From contig NZ_JUGU01000001.1 in NCBI RefSeq assembly GCF_000799465.1, positions 2,500,501 through 2,564,500 on the forward strand: DNA of 64,000 bases. The letters run 5' to 3'. The stretch's first letter is position 1. Each line of letters opens with the position of its first letter. Shown in pieces: positions 45,584-54,828 of this stretch. The notes beneath the pieces are model-generated. The model worked only from the letters and a program-made list of their open reading frames with translations. It was not told the origin of the DNA and made no database searches. Source of the stretch: Psychroserpens sp. Hel_I_66 (GTDB lineage: Bacteria > Bacteroidota > Bacteroidia > Flavobacteriales > Flavobacteriaceae). The position numbers and the translations under genes were made by a program.

Positions 45584-45916
45584 TCCTATTCCTTTTTATT
45601 ATTCGAGGTTTTCTTCGGAATATAAAAAACTTTCAAAGCTGTTCTGGTCAAACACTGGAACAGCTTTAAATTAAAACGCTGGGTTTTGAAGTTTTCAAAT
45701 GTCAGCAGAGATTAAAAAATCCTGAAACGAGTTCAGGTACAGTTTAGCATCTAAATGGTGAAGGCGAGCAAAAAAGGTTACTTAATAGGTGAGTCTTTAA
45801 AATGCTTTAGGCAAATGTCTAAGATTTTTAAAATAAACTTAAGAGTAATTAAATCTCGATTATCGAGAGCGACCACTTAACCATTGCTAATTTAATAGAA
45901 CGTAAACAATTACAAC
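45584..45916 (+). other. Leader/intergenic region between rpsI and rpsB
   Basis: 333 bases without a gene but with several hairpins: AAAGCTGTTC/GAACAGCTTT (45635-45667, without a good T tract), CCTGAA/TTCAGG (45721-45737) and TCTCGA/TCGAGA (45854-45868). One TTCCGAAG octamer sits at 45613. The last two hairpins lie in what would be the rpsB leader, so regulation by S2 is possible. Confidence 0.5.
45635..45667 (+). terminator. Hairpin after rpsI, possible terminator
   Basis: Perfect ten-base arms AAAGCTGTTC and GAACAGCTTT with a 13-base loop; the following bases are AAATTAAAA and not a T run, so termination is uncertain. Confidence 0.45.
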
Positions 45917-46732
45917 ATGGAAAAAGTAGTAGTAAAAGACTTACTTGACGCAGGTGTACACTTTGGTCACCTAACAAGAAAATGGGATCCAAACATGGCT
46001 CCTTACATTTATATGGAACGTAATGGTATCCATATCATCAACCTTTACAAAACACAAGCAAAAATTCAAGAAACTGGAGAAGCACTTCACAAAATTGCAG
46101 CTTCTGGTAAAAAAATCTTGTTTGTTGCAACAAAAAAACAAGCTAAAGACATCGTTGCTGAAAAAGCAGGAAGTGTAAACATGCCTTACATTACAGAGCG
46201 TTGGCCTGGTGGAATGTTAACCAACTTCGTAACGATTAGAAAAGCGGTTAAGAAAATGACAATGATTGATCGTATGAAAAAAGACGGTACATTCAACTCA
46301 TTATCTAAAAAAGAACGTTTACAAGTTGATCGTCAACGTGCTAAACTAGAAAAGAATTTAGGTTCTATCTCTGATATGACACGTTTACCTGGCGCATTAT
46401 TTGTTGTTGATATCAAGCGTGAGCACATCGCCATTAAAGAAGCACAAAAATTAAATATTCCAATCTTTGCAATGGTAGATACAAACTCAGACCCTCGTGA
46501 AGTAGATTATTTAATCCCAGCAAATGACGATGCATCAAAATCTATAGAATGTATTATGTCTGTAGTAGCATCTGCAGTAGCAGACGGTTTGACAGAACGT
46601 AAATCTGATAAGGCTGACAAAGACGCTAAAAGTGAAAAATCACCAGCAGCTAAAAAAGAGGCAAAAGCAGATAAAAAAGCAGAGCCTAAAAAAGCGAAAG
46701 CTAAAGTAGCAGCAAACGAAGAAGAAGAATAA
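45917..46732 (+). CDS. rpsB: 30S ribosomal protein S2
   Basis: Small-subunit protein of 271 residues. Core blocks are DLLDAGVHFGHLTRKWDP, MAPYIYMERNGIHIINL, ERWPGGMLTNF, PGALFVVDIKREHIA and DTNSDPREVDYLIPAND. The last ~45 residues are a Lys/Ala/Glu-rich extension typical of Bacteroidota S2. It precedes tsf, as in most bacteria; a terminator-like hairpin lies between the two. Confidence 0.98.
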   Translation: MEKVVVKDLLDAGVHFGHLTRKWDPNMAPYIYMERNGIHIINLYKTQAKIQETGEALHKIAASGKKILFVATKKQAKDIVAEKAGSVNMPYITERWPGGMLTNFVTIRKAVKKMTMIDRMKKDGTFNSLSKKERLQVDRQRAKLEKNLGSISDMTRLPGALFVVDIKREHIAIKEAQKLNIPIFAMVDTNSDPREVDYLIPANDDASKSIECIMSVVASAVADGLTERKSDKADKDAKSEKSPAAKKEAKADKKAEPKKAKAKVAANEEEE

Positions 46733-46755
46733 ATTAATAATTATATAATATAGAT

Positions 46756-46804
46756 AAGTCGTTTAGTTGTTTTCTTCGGAAAGTTTAAATTAAACGACTT
46801 TTTT
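46756..46804 (+). terminator. Terminator-like hairpin between rpsB and tsf
   Basis: AAGTCGTTTA (46756-46765) pairs perfectly with TAAACGACTT (46791-46800), then TTTT. The 25-base loop carries a TTCCGAAG octamer (complement strand). It may attenuate read-through into tsf. Confidence 0.7.
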
Positions 46805-46829
46805 AAATTTTAAAAACAATATTGAAGTT

Positions 46830-47795
46830 ATGGTAAAAGTAACAGCAGCAGAAGTAAATAAATTAAGACAAGCTACAGGTGCAGGTATGATGGACTGCAA
46901 AAAAGCCTTAGTAGAAGCTGAAGGGGATTTCGACAAAGCAATCGAAGTACTTCGTAAAAAAGGACAAAAAGTTGCAGAAAAGAGAGCTGACAGAGATTCA
47001 TCTGAAGGTGCTGCAATAGCAAAAATAAATGATGATAACACATCTGGTGTTGCTATCGTATTAGGTTGTGAAACAGATTTCGTTGGAAAAAATGAAAACT
47101 TCGTAGCATTAGCAAATGATTTAGCAGAAGTTGCTTTACACCACGATACTAAAGAAGCATTTTTAGCAGCAGATTTTGGAGGCATGACGGTTTCAGAAAA
47201 ATTAGTCGAGCAAACTGGTGTTATTGGTGAAAAATTAGACATCACCGCTTTTGAAAAGTTAGACGCACCTTACGTTGGTCAATATGTTCACATCAACAAA
47301 ATTGCAGCTTTAGTAGGTTTATCTTCAAAAGTAGATAACGTTGAAACTTTGGTTAAAGACGTAGCTATGCAAGTAGCATCTATGGGAGCAACAACATTGT
47401 CTTACAAAGATTTTGATGCAGCCTTCGTAGCATCAGAAACAGAAGCTAGAATTGCAGTTATTGAAAAAGATAATATCGAGTTAGGACGTTTAGGTAAAAC
47501 TCAAAAAAATGTACCTAGCTATATTTCAATGGCACAATTAACTCCAGAAGTTATTGCTCAAGCTGAAGAGGATGCAAAAGCAGAATTAAAAGCTGAAGGT
47601 AAACCAGAACAAATCTGGGATAGAATCTTACCAGGTAAAATGGAGCGTTTCATTTCTGATAATACAACTTTAGATCAAGAAAAAGCATTACTGGATCAAA
47701 GATTTATTAAAGATGAAAAACAAACTGTTGCCCAGTATGTAGAATCTTATGGTGATGTTAAAGTTACTGGATTTAAACGTGCTACAGTAGGATAA
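46830..47795 (+). CDS. tsf: Elongation factor Ts
   Basis: Nucleotide exchange factor for EF-Tu, 321 residues. The start VTAAEVNKLRQATGAGMMDCKKAL is diagnostic, and GCETDFVGKNENF and the central HINKIAALVGL are present. Length is slightly above the E. coli protein (283). It follows rpsB after a hairpin and ends with its own terminator. Confidence 0.98.
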   Translation: MVKVTAAEVNKLRQATGAGMMDCKKALVEAEGDFDKAIEVLRKKGQKVAEKRADRDSSEGAAIAKINDDNTSGVAIVLGCETDFVGKNENFVALANDLAEVALHHDTKEAFLAADFGGMTVSEKLVEQTGVIGEKLDITAFEKLDAPYVGQYVHINKIAALVGLSSKVDNVETLVKDVAMQVASMGATTLSYKDFDAAFVASETEARIAVIEKDNIELGRLGKTQKNVPSYISMAQLTPEVIAQAEEDAKAELKAEGKPEQIWDRILPGKMERFISDNTTLDQEKALLDQRFIKDEKQTVAQYVESYGDVKVTGFKRATVG

Positions 47796-47842
47796 TAAAC
47801 GTTTTTAAAACAACCCAAACCATTTGGGATTATGATACCAAC

Positions 47843-47882
47843 AAGCCACTGCTCTTAAATTTAGACGCAGTGGTTTTTTATT
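47843..47882 (+). terminator. Intrinsic terminator after tsf
   Basis: AAGCCACTGC pairs with GCAGTGGTTT (one G-U) over a 14-base loop and runs into T residues. Confidence 0.85.
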
Positions 47883-47917
47883 TATAAAATTCTACTTTTC
47901 TAAAAAGAGGAAATGAT

Positions 47918-47925
47918 TATATTTG
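47918..47925 (+). promoter_or_regulatory. Promoter -7 element of pyrH
   Basis: TATATTTG, 57 bases before the pyrH ATG and after the tsf terminator. Confidence 0.5.
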
Positions 47926-47982
47926 CTAAACCGTTGTTTTCTAAAAACTGAAAACACTTCAAAATGTCATAGACACTTTCGC

Positions 47983-48690
47983 ATGAAATACAAAAGAATC
48001 CTACTTAAATTATCTGGAGAAGCTCTTATGGGTTCCCGTCAATATGGCATTGATCCTGAGCGGTTATCAGAATATGCTAGAGACATTAAAGAAGTTACAG
48101 ATCTTGGTGTTGAAGTAGCGATTGTTATTGGTGGTGGAAACATTTTTAGAGGTGTTGCGGGTGCAATGGCAGGTATGGATCGTGTTCAAGGCGACCATAT
48201 GGGCATGCTGGCTACTGTGATTAATGGTTTGGCATTGCAAAACGCACTGGAAGATGAAGGTGTAAAAACACGATTACAAACAGCAATCAAAATCAATGAG
48301 GTTGCAGAGCCATTTATAAGACGTAAAGCCATGAGCCATTTAAATAAAGGTCGTGTCGTGATTTTTGGAGGCGGAACAGGTAATCCTTATTTTACTACAG
48401 ATTCTGCTGCTGTGCTGAGAGCTATTGAAATTGAAGCAGATGTGATCTTAAAAGGAACGCGTGTTGATGGTATTTATACTGCAGATCCTGAAAAAGATGT
48501 TTCCGCAGTAAAGTTTGATCATATTACATTTGATGATGTATTAAGAAAAGGACTCAAGGTGATGGATACAACAGCCTTTACGTTAAGCCAGGAAAATAAA
48601 TTACCAATTATCGTTTTTGATATGAATAAAAAAGGGAACCTGATGAAAGTGGTTTCCGGAGAAAATATTGGAACTAAAGTCAATTTATAA
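47983..48690 (+). CDS. pyrH: UMP kinase
   Basis: Phosphorylates UMP to UDP in pyrimidine synthesis; 235 residues of the amino-acid-kinase fold. Visible: [58 protein letters not shown] and [17 protein letters not shown] 47983 is chosen because [13 protein letters not shown] is the family's N-terminus; the frame extends 20 codons further up with no conserved residues. Followed after 46 bases by frr, as is common. Confidence 0.97.
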   Translation: MKYKRILLKLSGEALMGSRQYGIDPERLSEYARDIKEVTDLGVEVAIVIGGGNIFRGVAGAMAGMDRVQGDHMGMLATVINGLALQNALEDEGVKTRLQTAIKINEVAEPFIRRKAMSHLNKGRVVIFGGGTGNPYFTTDSAAVLRAIEIEADVILKGTRVDGIYTADPEKDVSAVKFDHITFDDVLRKGLKVMDTTAFTLSQENKLPIIVFDMNKKGNLMKVVSGENIGTKVNL

Positions 48691-48736
48691 GTTTGGCTTA
48701 TTTTTTGGTATTCGATAAGTAAAAAAAGTTTAAAAA

Positions 48737-49294
48737 ATGAACGAAGACATAAAATTTATATTAGACTCAACTAAAGAAGCGATGGATGATGCCTTAAAGC
48801 ATCTTGAAAAACAATTTGTAAACATTAGAGCTGGTAAAGCAAGTCCTGCAATGTTAGGGAGTGTTATGGTAGACTATTATGGTTCTCAAACACCACTGTC
48901 TCAAGTCGCAAATGTCAATACTCCAGATGGTAGAACAATTACAGTTCAACCATGGGAAAAAAATATGCTTCAAGAAATTGAGCGCGGAATTATGATTGCC
49001 AATTTAGGTTTTAATCCAATGAACAATGGTGATGTCATTATAATTAATGTGCCACCGTTAACAGAGGAACGCAGAACAACACTTGCAAAACAAGCAAAAG
49101 CTGAGGCTGAAGACGCCAAGATTGGTGTGAGAAATGCTCGTAAGGATGCTAACCATGAGATTAAAAGTCTTGAAGATGCATCTGAAGATCAAAAGAGCAA
49201 TGCAGAGATTGACGTACAACAAATGACAGATAAATACGTTAAAAAAATAGACGATACATATGATGTCAAAGAAAAAGAAATCATGACTGTATAA
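48737..49294 (+). CDS. frr: Ribosome recycling factor
   Basis: Splits post-termination ribosomes with EF-G; 185 residues, the standard length. Conserved blocks: FVNIRAGKASPAMLGSVMVDYYG, TITVQPWEKNMLQEIERGI, and LTEERRTTLAKQAK. Probably co-transcribed with pyrH; a terminator follows immediately. Confidence 0.98.
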   Translation: MNEDIKFILDSTKEAMDDALKHLEKQFVNIRAGKASPAMLGSVMVDYYGSQTPLSQVANVNTPDGRTITVQPWEKNMLQEIERGIMIANLGFNPMNNGDVIIINVPPLTEERRTTLAKQAKAEAEDAKIGVRNARKDANHEIKSLEDASEDQKSNAEIDVQQMTDKYVKKIDDTYDVKEKEIMTV

Positions 49295-49299
49295 CTTCT

Positions 49300-49328
49300 A
49301 AAGCGACGATTAAAAGTCGCTTTTTTTT
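49300..49328 (+). terminator. Intrinsic terminator after frr
   Basis: AAAGCGAC pairs with GTCGCTTT over an eight-base loop and continues into a T run. Confidence 0.88.
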
Positions 49329-49356
49329 ATTAATCCAAATATTTATCCCTAAACTA

Positions 49357-50634
49357 ATGCACAAAGCTATTTGCTTAATTATCATTATGCTGTGTACTTG
49401 CGCATTGTACGCTCAATCGCCTAAAACGGAGAATGACTCTACAGCTGTGAAAAATGATTCGTTGAGCAAAAGAGAATTTATCAAACAGTTGGGCAACGGG
49501 TTTTTTCCTACTAAGTTCTTAGATCTTGATATGAGATACCTCGTTAAATTTAATCAATATGAAGGATTAAGAACAGGACTTGGAGGGGTGACTAATGATG
49601 CTTTTTCTGAAACATACCGCATTAACAGTTATGTTGTCTATGGATTTAAAGACCATAGATTTAAATATAAAATTGGTGGTGGATTTCGAGTCAATGAAGC
49701 TACACAAACTTGGGTGAATTTATCTTATACAGACGATTTACAAGAAACTGGAAGTTCTAACTTTTTGACTGACAAACGATTTTTTTCGTTTTTTGAACCA
49801 CGATTATTAAATATTGATTTATTTCATAAGCATATCACAAAAGCAGTTTCCGTAGAACATAAATTTTCTAATAAATTACTTTCTGAATTAGAATTTGCTA
49901 CCAGCAAAATAGAGCCAACCTACAGTTATATCTTTAATGTAGATGGTACACTTTACGAAACATTTGATATCACCAGTGCAAAAATATCTTTGCAATGGAA
50001 CCCTTTTAATACTGAAGAAGTTAACGACAAAGGTCTTTCCATAGAGAAAGAAGGATATCCAAAATTTACACTTCAGCTTTCCCAAAGTTTTAAAAACAAT
50101 ATTACTGGAGATTTTAATTTCTTTAAAACAGATTTTAGAACCGTGCATAGATTTATATTTAATGAGGATACATTTACCGAAGCTACTCTAACAACCGGTT
50201 TATCAACAGGAAAAACGCCTTTGACACATCTCTACCACGCATATCCAAACAATATTACAAAGGAGACTATTCTTCAGCGTTTTTCGGTAGCAGGCATCAA
50301 TAGTTTTGAAACAATGTATTTTAATGAGTTCTTTTCAGATCGATTTGCTACGTTACAGCTCAAACATTTTGTAAAGCCTTTTAGAATTACCGAACGGTAT
50401 AGACCGCAATTAGTCTTAATATCGAGATTGGCAATAGGCAATATGCATGATATTGAGCGTCATGAAAATATTGAATTTGGCACGCTATCAAAAGGCTATT
50501 CTGAAGCTGGCTTTGAAATCAATAGACTACTATTTGGTTTTGGACTTAGCTTTGCCTATAGATATGGAGGTTATCACCTCCCTAATTTAGAAGACAATAT
50601 TGCTGTAAAATTTACTTTTAATGTAAGCTTATAA
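49357..50634 (+). CDS. Outer-membrane beta-barrel protein (DUF5686-like)
   Basis: A 425-residue exported protein: signal peptide about 1-19 (ends LYAQ), a short polar stretch, then alternating amphipathic strands ending in the hydrophobic-aromatic FTFNVSL, the usual last strand of an outer-membrane barrel. The strand pattern (FPTKFLDLDMRYLVKFNQYEG, YGFKDHRFKYKIGGGF) recalls the C-terminal barrel of DUF5686 proteins, but the N-terminal carboxypeptidase-regulatory-like domain of full members is missing. Function unknown. It stands upstream of an RND transporter that has its own promoter. Confidence 0.7.
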   Translation: MHKAICLIIIMLCTCALYAQSPKTENDSTAVKNDSLSKREFIKQLGNGFFPTKFLDLDMRYLVKFNQYEGLRTGLGGVTNDAFSETYRINSYVVYGFKDHRFKYKIGGGFRVNEATQTWVNLSYTDDLQETGSSNFLTDKRFFSFFEPRLLNIDLFHKHITKAVSVEHKFSNKLLSELEFATSKIEPTYSYIFNVDGTLYETFDITSAKISLQWNPFNTEEVNDKGLSIEKEGYPKFTLQLSQSFKNNITGDFNFFKTDFRTVHRFIFNEDTFTEATLTTGLSTGKTPLTHLYHAYPNNITKETILQRFSVAGINSFETMYFNEFFSDRFATLQLKHFVKPFRITERYRPQLVLISRLAIGNMHDIERHENIEFGTLSKGYSEAGFEINRLLFGFGLSFAYRYGGYHLPNLEDNIAVKFTFNVSL

Positions 50635-50681
50635 GTCAATAATATATGAGTATTTGTTATAAGTAATCCCTAGGTTTTTTC

Positions 50682-50689
50682 TAACTTTG
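50682..50689 (+). promoter_or_regulatory. Promoter -7 element of the RND transporter gene
   Basis: TAACTTTG matches TAnnTTTG, 19 bases before the ATG. Confidence 0.5.
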
Positions 50690-50708
50690 CGCTTCTTTTA
50701 AAGCGCAC

Positions 50709-53126
50709 ATGTTTAAACTGTTTAGTAAAAACTTTTGGGAGGTCATTGCACGATTGATATTGCGCAACAAAATTGGTATTCTCGTTGTAATCATTTTAGC
50801 AACGATTTTTTTCAGTTCTCAATGGAAAAACATGCGTTTTACCTATACTGAAGCCAATCTTCTACCAGACGATCACGAAGTTAATATTGTTTATAATGAA
50901 TTTCTAGATATTTTTGGAGAGGAAGGCAATCTCATTGTTTTGGGAGTTAAGGATTCTACACTTTTTTCTGTGGAAAAGTTAAACGCCTGGAATAAACTTT
51001 CTGAAGATTTCAAAGCTTTTGACGAAGTTGAAACAGTCGTCTCGCTTAGTGACCTTCAAAAACTTGTTAAAAACAATGATGAGGAGAAATTTGATCTCGT
51101 CCCATTTATAAAAGATTCTTTAAGTTCAATCGCGCAAATAGATACTTTAAAGGATGAACTATTCAATCAATATCCATTTTACGATAATTTCTTGTTTAAT
51201 ACGGAAACTGGAACGATTAGAACTGCCATCTATCTTAAAAAAGACATTGTAAATACACCAGCACGAAAAGATTTTATAATGCTTACCCTCAAAGACAAGA
51301 TTGATAGCTTTGAGAAAGCGAATAATCTAGATGTCAGGATTTCTGGGATGCCTTATATTAGAACATTAAATTCTCAAAATATAGTCGATGAAATTGGACT
51401 GTTTATTGGGTTGGCACTTGGTGTAACATCATTGATATTCTTTTTATTCTTTAGATCATTTAGAGCCACATTTATTTCACTAATTGTAGTATGTTTTGGA
51501 GTAATGTGGACTTTTGGTATCATTGGTTTACTCAATTACGAGATTACGGTTCTTACTGCACTAATCCCTCCATTAATTATTGTGATTGGGATACCAAACT
51601 GTATTTTCTTAATCAACAAATATCAGCATGAGGTAAAACTTCATGGTAATAAAGTAAAATCATTACAACGTGTTATCACAAAAGTTGGTAACGCTACATT
51701 AATGACCAATGTGACAACTGCCTCTGGTTTTGCAACTTTTATTTTAACAGAGAGCACACTTTTAAAAGAATTTGGTATTGTAGCCTCACTCAGCATCCTT
51801 GCTATTTTCATCTTGTGTTTATTGGTAATACCTATTATTTATACGTTTTTACCTTACCCAAAAGATAGACACTTAGAGCATCTCAATAAACGATGGATTG
51901 GTGGCTTTGTTAATTGGATTGAGCGAATGGTTAGAGAGCAAAAAATTGCCATCTACGCATCATCGTGCATTTTAATTATATTGAGCATTATTGGCATTCA
52001 TCAAATAAAAATCTCTGGAAGTCTCATTGAAGACATGCCTAAAGAAGAAGAATTCTTTACTGATATCCGCTTTTTTGAAGAAGAGTTTGATGGCATCATG
52101 CCCATGGAAATCATGGTCGATACAAAACGCAAAAAAGGCGTAATGAAGCTGAGCACTCTCAAAAAAATGGAGGAACTCGAAAATCTTATTGATGACATTC
52201 CAGAATTATCACGACCAATATCTGTAGTAAGTCTTGTAAAATACAGTAAGCAAGCGTATTACAATGGCAACCCTAAATATTACCAATTGCCAACAAGTCA
52301 AGAAAATAGCTTCATTTTATCTTATGCTAAAAATTCATCTTCAGATGTAGATCTGTTAAAGAACTTTGTGGATAGTACAGGACAATATGCTCGCATAACA
52401 ACGTTTATGAAGGATATTGGGACCGACAAGATGGAGCGCATTGAAGAAGATCTTCAGAATAAAATAAACAGAGTTTTCCAGCCTACAGATCGTTATAATG
52501 TGACGATGACAGGTAAAGCGTTGGTATTTCAAAAGGGAACAAAATACCTGGTTAAAAATCTTGCCATCTCGCTATCATTAGCCATATTTTTAATATCACT
52601 TTTTATGGCCTATATGTTTAGATCATTTAGAATGATTATTGTGTCACTCATCCCAAACCTCTTACCGTTAGTAATTACAGCAGGCTTAATGGGCTATTTG
52701 GGTGTACCAATAAAACCGTCAACCATATTGGTATTTAGTATTGCCTTTGGGATTTCGGTAGATGATACCATTCACTTTTTGGCAAAATACCGTCAAGAAT
52801 TACAGGCCAACCACTGGAAAATTCGTAAATCTGTTTACGCAGCGTTACGCGAAACTGGCGTGAGTATGTTCTACACCTCTATCGTGCTGTTTTTTGGCTT
52901 TATTGTATTTACAACCTCAAGTTTTGGCGGTACAGTCGCATTGGGCGCATTAGTATCTGCAACATTGCTATTTGCCATGTTGTCTAATTTACTGTTGCTT
53001 CCGTCTTTATTATTATCATTAGAGCGAAGCATTGCCAATAAGGAAGTCTTGAAAGAACCGTCTATAAATATCATTCCTGCAGAGGATGATGACGAAGATG
53101 CTTCCGAAGAAAATATCATTTCATAA
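50709..53126 (+). CDS. RND/MMPL family transporter
   Basis: Inner-membrane transporter of 805 residues with the doubled RND plan: one N-terminal helix, a periplasmic domain (about 45-215), a block of helices (about 220-380, with ALIPPLIIVIGIPNCIFLINK), a second periplasmic domain, and a final helix block with FGISVDDTIHFLAKYR near 680. That Asp-Asp-Thr segment is the proton-relay position of MMPL-type members. These proteins export lipids or hydrophobic compounds; the cargo here is unknown. It has its own promoter and is followed by asnS after 29 bases. Confidence 0.9.
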   Translation: MFKLFSKNFWEVIARLILRNKIGILVVIILATIFFSSQWKNMRFTYTEANLLPDDHEVNIVYNEFLDIFGEEGNLIVLGVKDSTLFSVEKLNAWNKLSEDFKAFDEVETVVSLSDLQKLVKNNDEEKFDLVPFIKDSLSSIAQIDTLKDELFNQYPFYDNFLFNTETGTIRTAIYLKKDIVNTPARKDFIMLTLKDKIDSFEKANNLDVRISGMPYIRTLNSQNIVDEIGLFIGLALGVTSLIFFLFFRSFRATFISLIVVCFGVMWTFGIIGLLNYEITVLTALIPPLIIVIGIPNCIFLINKYQHEVKLHGNKVKSLQRVITKVGNATLMTNVTTASGFATFILTESTLLKEFGIVASLSILAIFILCLLVIPIIYTFLPYPKDRHLEHLNKRWIGGFVNWIERMVREQKIAIYASSCILIILSIIGIHQIKISGSLIEDMPKEEEFFTDIRFFEEEFDGIMPMEIMVDTKRKKGVMKLSTLKKMEELENLIDDIPELSRPISVVSLVKYSKQAYYNGNPKYYQLPTSQENSFILSYAKNSSSDVDLLKNFVDSTGQYARITTFMKDIGTDKMERIEEDLQNKINRVFQPTDRYNVTMTGKALVFQKGTKYLVKNLAISLSLAIFLISLFMAYMFRSFRMIIVSLIPNLLPLVITAGLMGYLGVPIKPSTILVFSIAFGISVDDTIHFLAKYRQELQANHWKIRKSVYAALRETGVSMFYTSIVLFFGFIVFTTSSFGGTVALGALVSATLLFAMLSNLLLLPSLLLSLERSIANKEVLKEPSINIIPAEDDDEDASEENIIS

Positions 53127-53131
53127 ACATT

Positions 53132-53139
53132 TATATTTG
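53132..53139 (+). promoter_or_regulatory. Promoter -7 element of asnS
   Basis: TATATTTG, 16 bases before the asnS start. Confidence 0.55.
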
Positions 53140-53155
53140 CATAAAATTTTAAATA

Positions 53156-54586
53156 ATGAGCTATACAGTTTCACAATTATTAACACAGGACATAACCTTT
53201 CAACCTATAGAGATTAAAGGTTGGGTAAGAGGATTTAGATCTAATCGTTTTATTGCTTTAAATGACGGTTCTACTATAAATAATATACAATGTGTCGTTG
53301 ATTTTGAAAATACAGATGAAGCTATTTTAAAGCGTATCACCACTGGTGCTGCAATTCATATTAAAGGTGAATTGGTAGAGAGTCAAGGTAAAGGTCAAAA
53401 GGTGGAAATTCAAGTCTCATCTATTGAGATTCTTGGAGATTCAGACCCTGAGGACTATCCTATCCAACCCAAAAAACATACGTTTGAATTTTTACGTGAG
53501 AATGCCCATTTGCGCACAAGAACAAATACATTTAGCGCTGTAATGCGTTTGCGTAGTTCATTATCATTTGCTATTCATAAATATTTTAATGATAACGGTT
53601 TTTACTATATGCATACGCCAATCATCACGGGTAGTGATGCCGAAGGTGCTGGCGAAATGTTTAGAGTGAGCGCTTTGGATGCTAAAAATCCGCCTTTGGA
53701 TGACCACGGAAATATCAACTATAAAGAAGATTTCTTCGGAAAAGAAACAAATCTAACCGTATCTGGTCAATTAGAAGCAGAAACGTTTGCCATGTCACTT
53801 GGAAAGGTGTACACATTTGGACCAACTTTTAGAGCAGAAAACTCAAATACCTCTCGTCACCTTGCAGAATTTTGGATGATAGAGCCAGAAGTTGCTTTTA
53901 TGGATTTGGCAGGGAATATGGATTTAGCAGAAGATTTTATGAAATCTGTGCTAACCTATGTCTTAGAACACAATCGGGAAGATTTAGAGTTTTTGGAAAA
54001 GCGTTTATTGGATGAAGAGAAAACAAAACCTCAAGCAGAGCGCTCTGAAATGAGCTTAATTGAAAAAATAAAGTTTGTAGTAGACAACAATTTTAAGCGT
54101 GTTAGCTATACCGAAGCCATTGATATTTTAAAGAATTCTAAACCCAATAAGAAAAAGAAATTCAATTATATTATTGAAGAATGGGGAGCAGATTTACAAA
54201 GTGAGCATGAGCGCTTCTTGGTAGAAAAGCATTTTAAATGCCCTGTCATTTTATTTGATTATCCAGCAAATATCAAAGCGTTTTATATGCGTTTAAATGA
54301 GGATGGAAAAACGGTTCGTGCCATGGATATTTTATTTCCCGGTATTGGAGAAATGGTTGGAGGTTCTCAACGTGAGGAGCGTTTGGACGTTTTAAAAGAG
54401 AAAATGAAAGCTCTAGATATTGATGAAGAAGAATTATGGTGGTACTTGGATTTACGTAAATACGGTACTGCTGTACACTCTGGATTTGGATTAGGTTTTG
54501 AGCGTTTGGTAATGTTCGCAACCGGAATGGGGAATATTAGAGATGTGATTCCTTATCCTCGTACACCTCAAAATGCGGAGTTTTAA
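53156..54586 (+). CDS. asnS: Asparagine-tRNA ligase
   Basis: Class II aminoacyl-tRNA synthetase of 476 residues. The OB-fold anticodon-binding domain is about 1-110 (KGWVRGFRSNRFIALNDGS). Class II motif 2 is FRAENSNTSRHLAEFWMIEPE and motif 3 is GFGLGFERLVMFATG near the end. The family member-specific GSDAEGAGEMF is present. The cell therefore charges tRNA-Asn directly. A terminator follows. Confidence 0.97.
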   Translation: MSYTVSQLLTQDITFQPIEIKGWVRGFRSNRFIALNDGSTINNIQCVVDFENTDEAILKRITTGAAIHIKGELVESQGKGQKVEIQVSSIEILGDSDPEDYPIQPKKHTFEFLRENAHLRTRTNTFSAVMRLRSSLSFAIHKYFNDNGFYYMHTPIITGSDAEGAGEMFRVSALDAKNPPLDDHGNINYKEDFFGKETNLTVSGQLEAETFAMSLGKVYTFGPTFRAENSNTSRHLAEFWMIEPEVAFMDLAGNMDLAEDFMKSVLTYVLEHNREDLEFLEKRLLDEEKTKPQAERSEMSLIEKIKFVVDNNFKRVSYTEAIDILKNSKPNKKKKFNYIIEEWGADLQSEHERFLVEKHFKCPVILFDYPANIKAFYMRLNEDGKTVRAMDILFPGIGEMVGGSQREERLDVLKEKMKALDIDEEELWWYLDLRKYGTAVHSGFGLGFERLVMFATGMGNIRDVIPYPRTPQNAEF

Positions 54587-54663
54587 ATATCTGCAAAAGC
54601 AGGTATCTCTTTAATGTATGCTATAACAAGCACGATACAAGAAAAAGGAAAATTTATATATTT

Positions 54664-54699
54664 AGACCTATCAGTTTTAGAAACCTGATAGGTCTTTTT
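54664..54699 (+). terminator. Intrinsic terminator after asnS
   Basis: AGACCTATCAG pairs perfectly with CTGATAGGTCT over a ten-base loop, then TTTT. Confidence 0.9.
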
Positions 54700-54828
54700 A
54701 ATTGACAGTATTTTGAGTCATCCCATTTCCGAAGAAAAAAGCATCCACTAAATTATTCTTAAAAGCACCCACTTTTATAAGCATATATCAATAGTTTTTT
54801 TAACTTTACTTTATACCAAATTTATAAT

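Noticed and set aside
46790..47245. 151-codon minus-strand frame over tsf
   Set aside because: Antisense shadow of the conserved EF-Ts gene with low-complexity Ser/Ala/Phe content.
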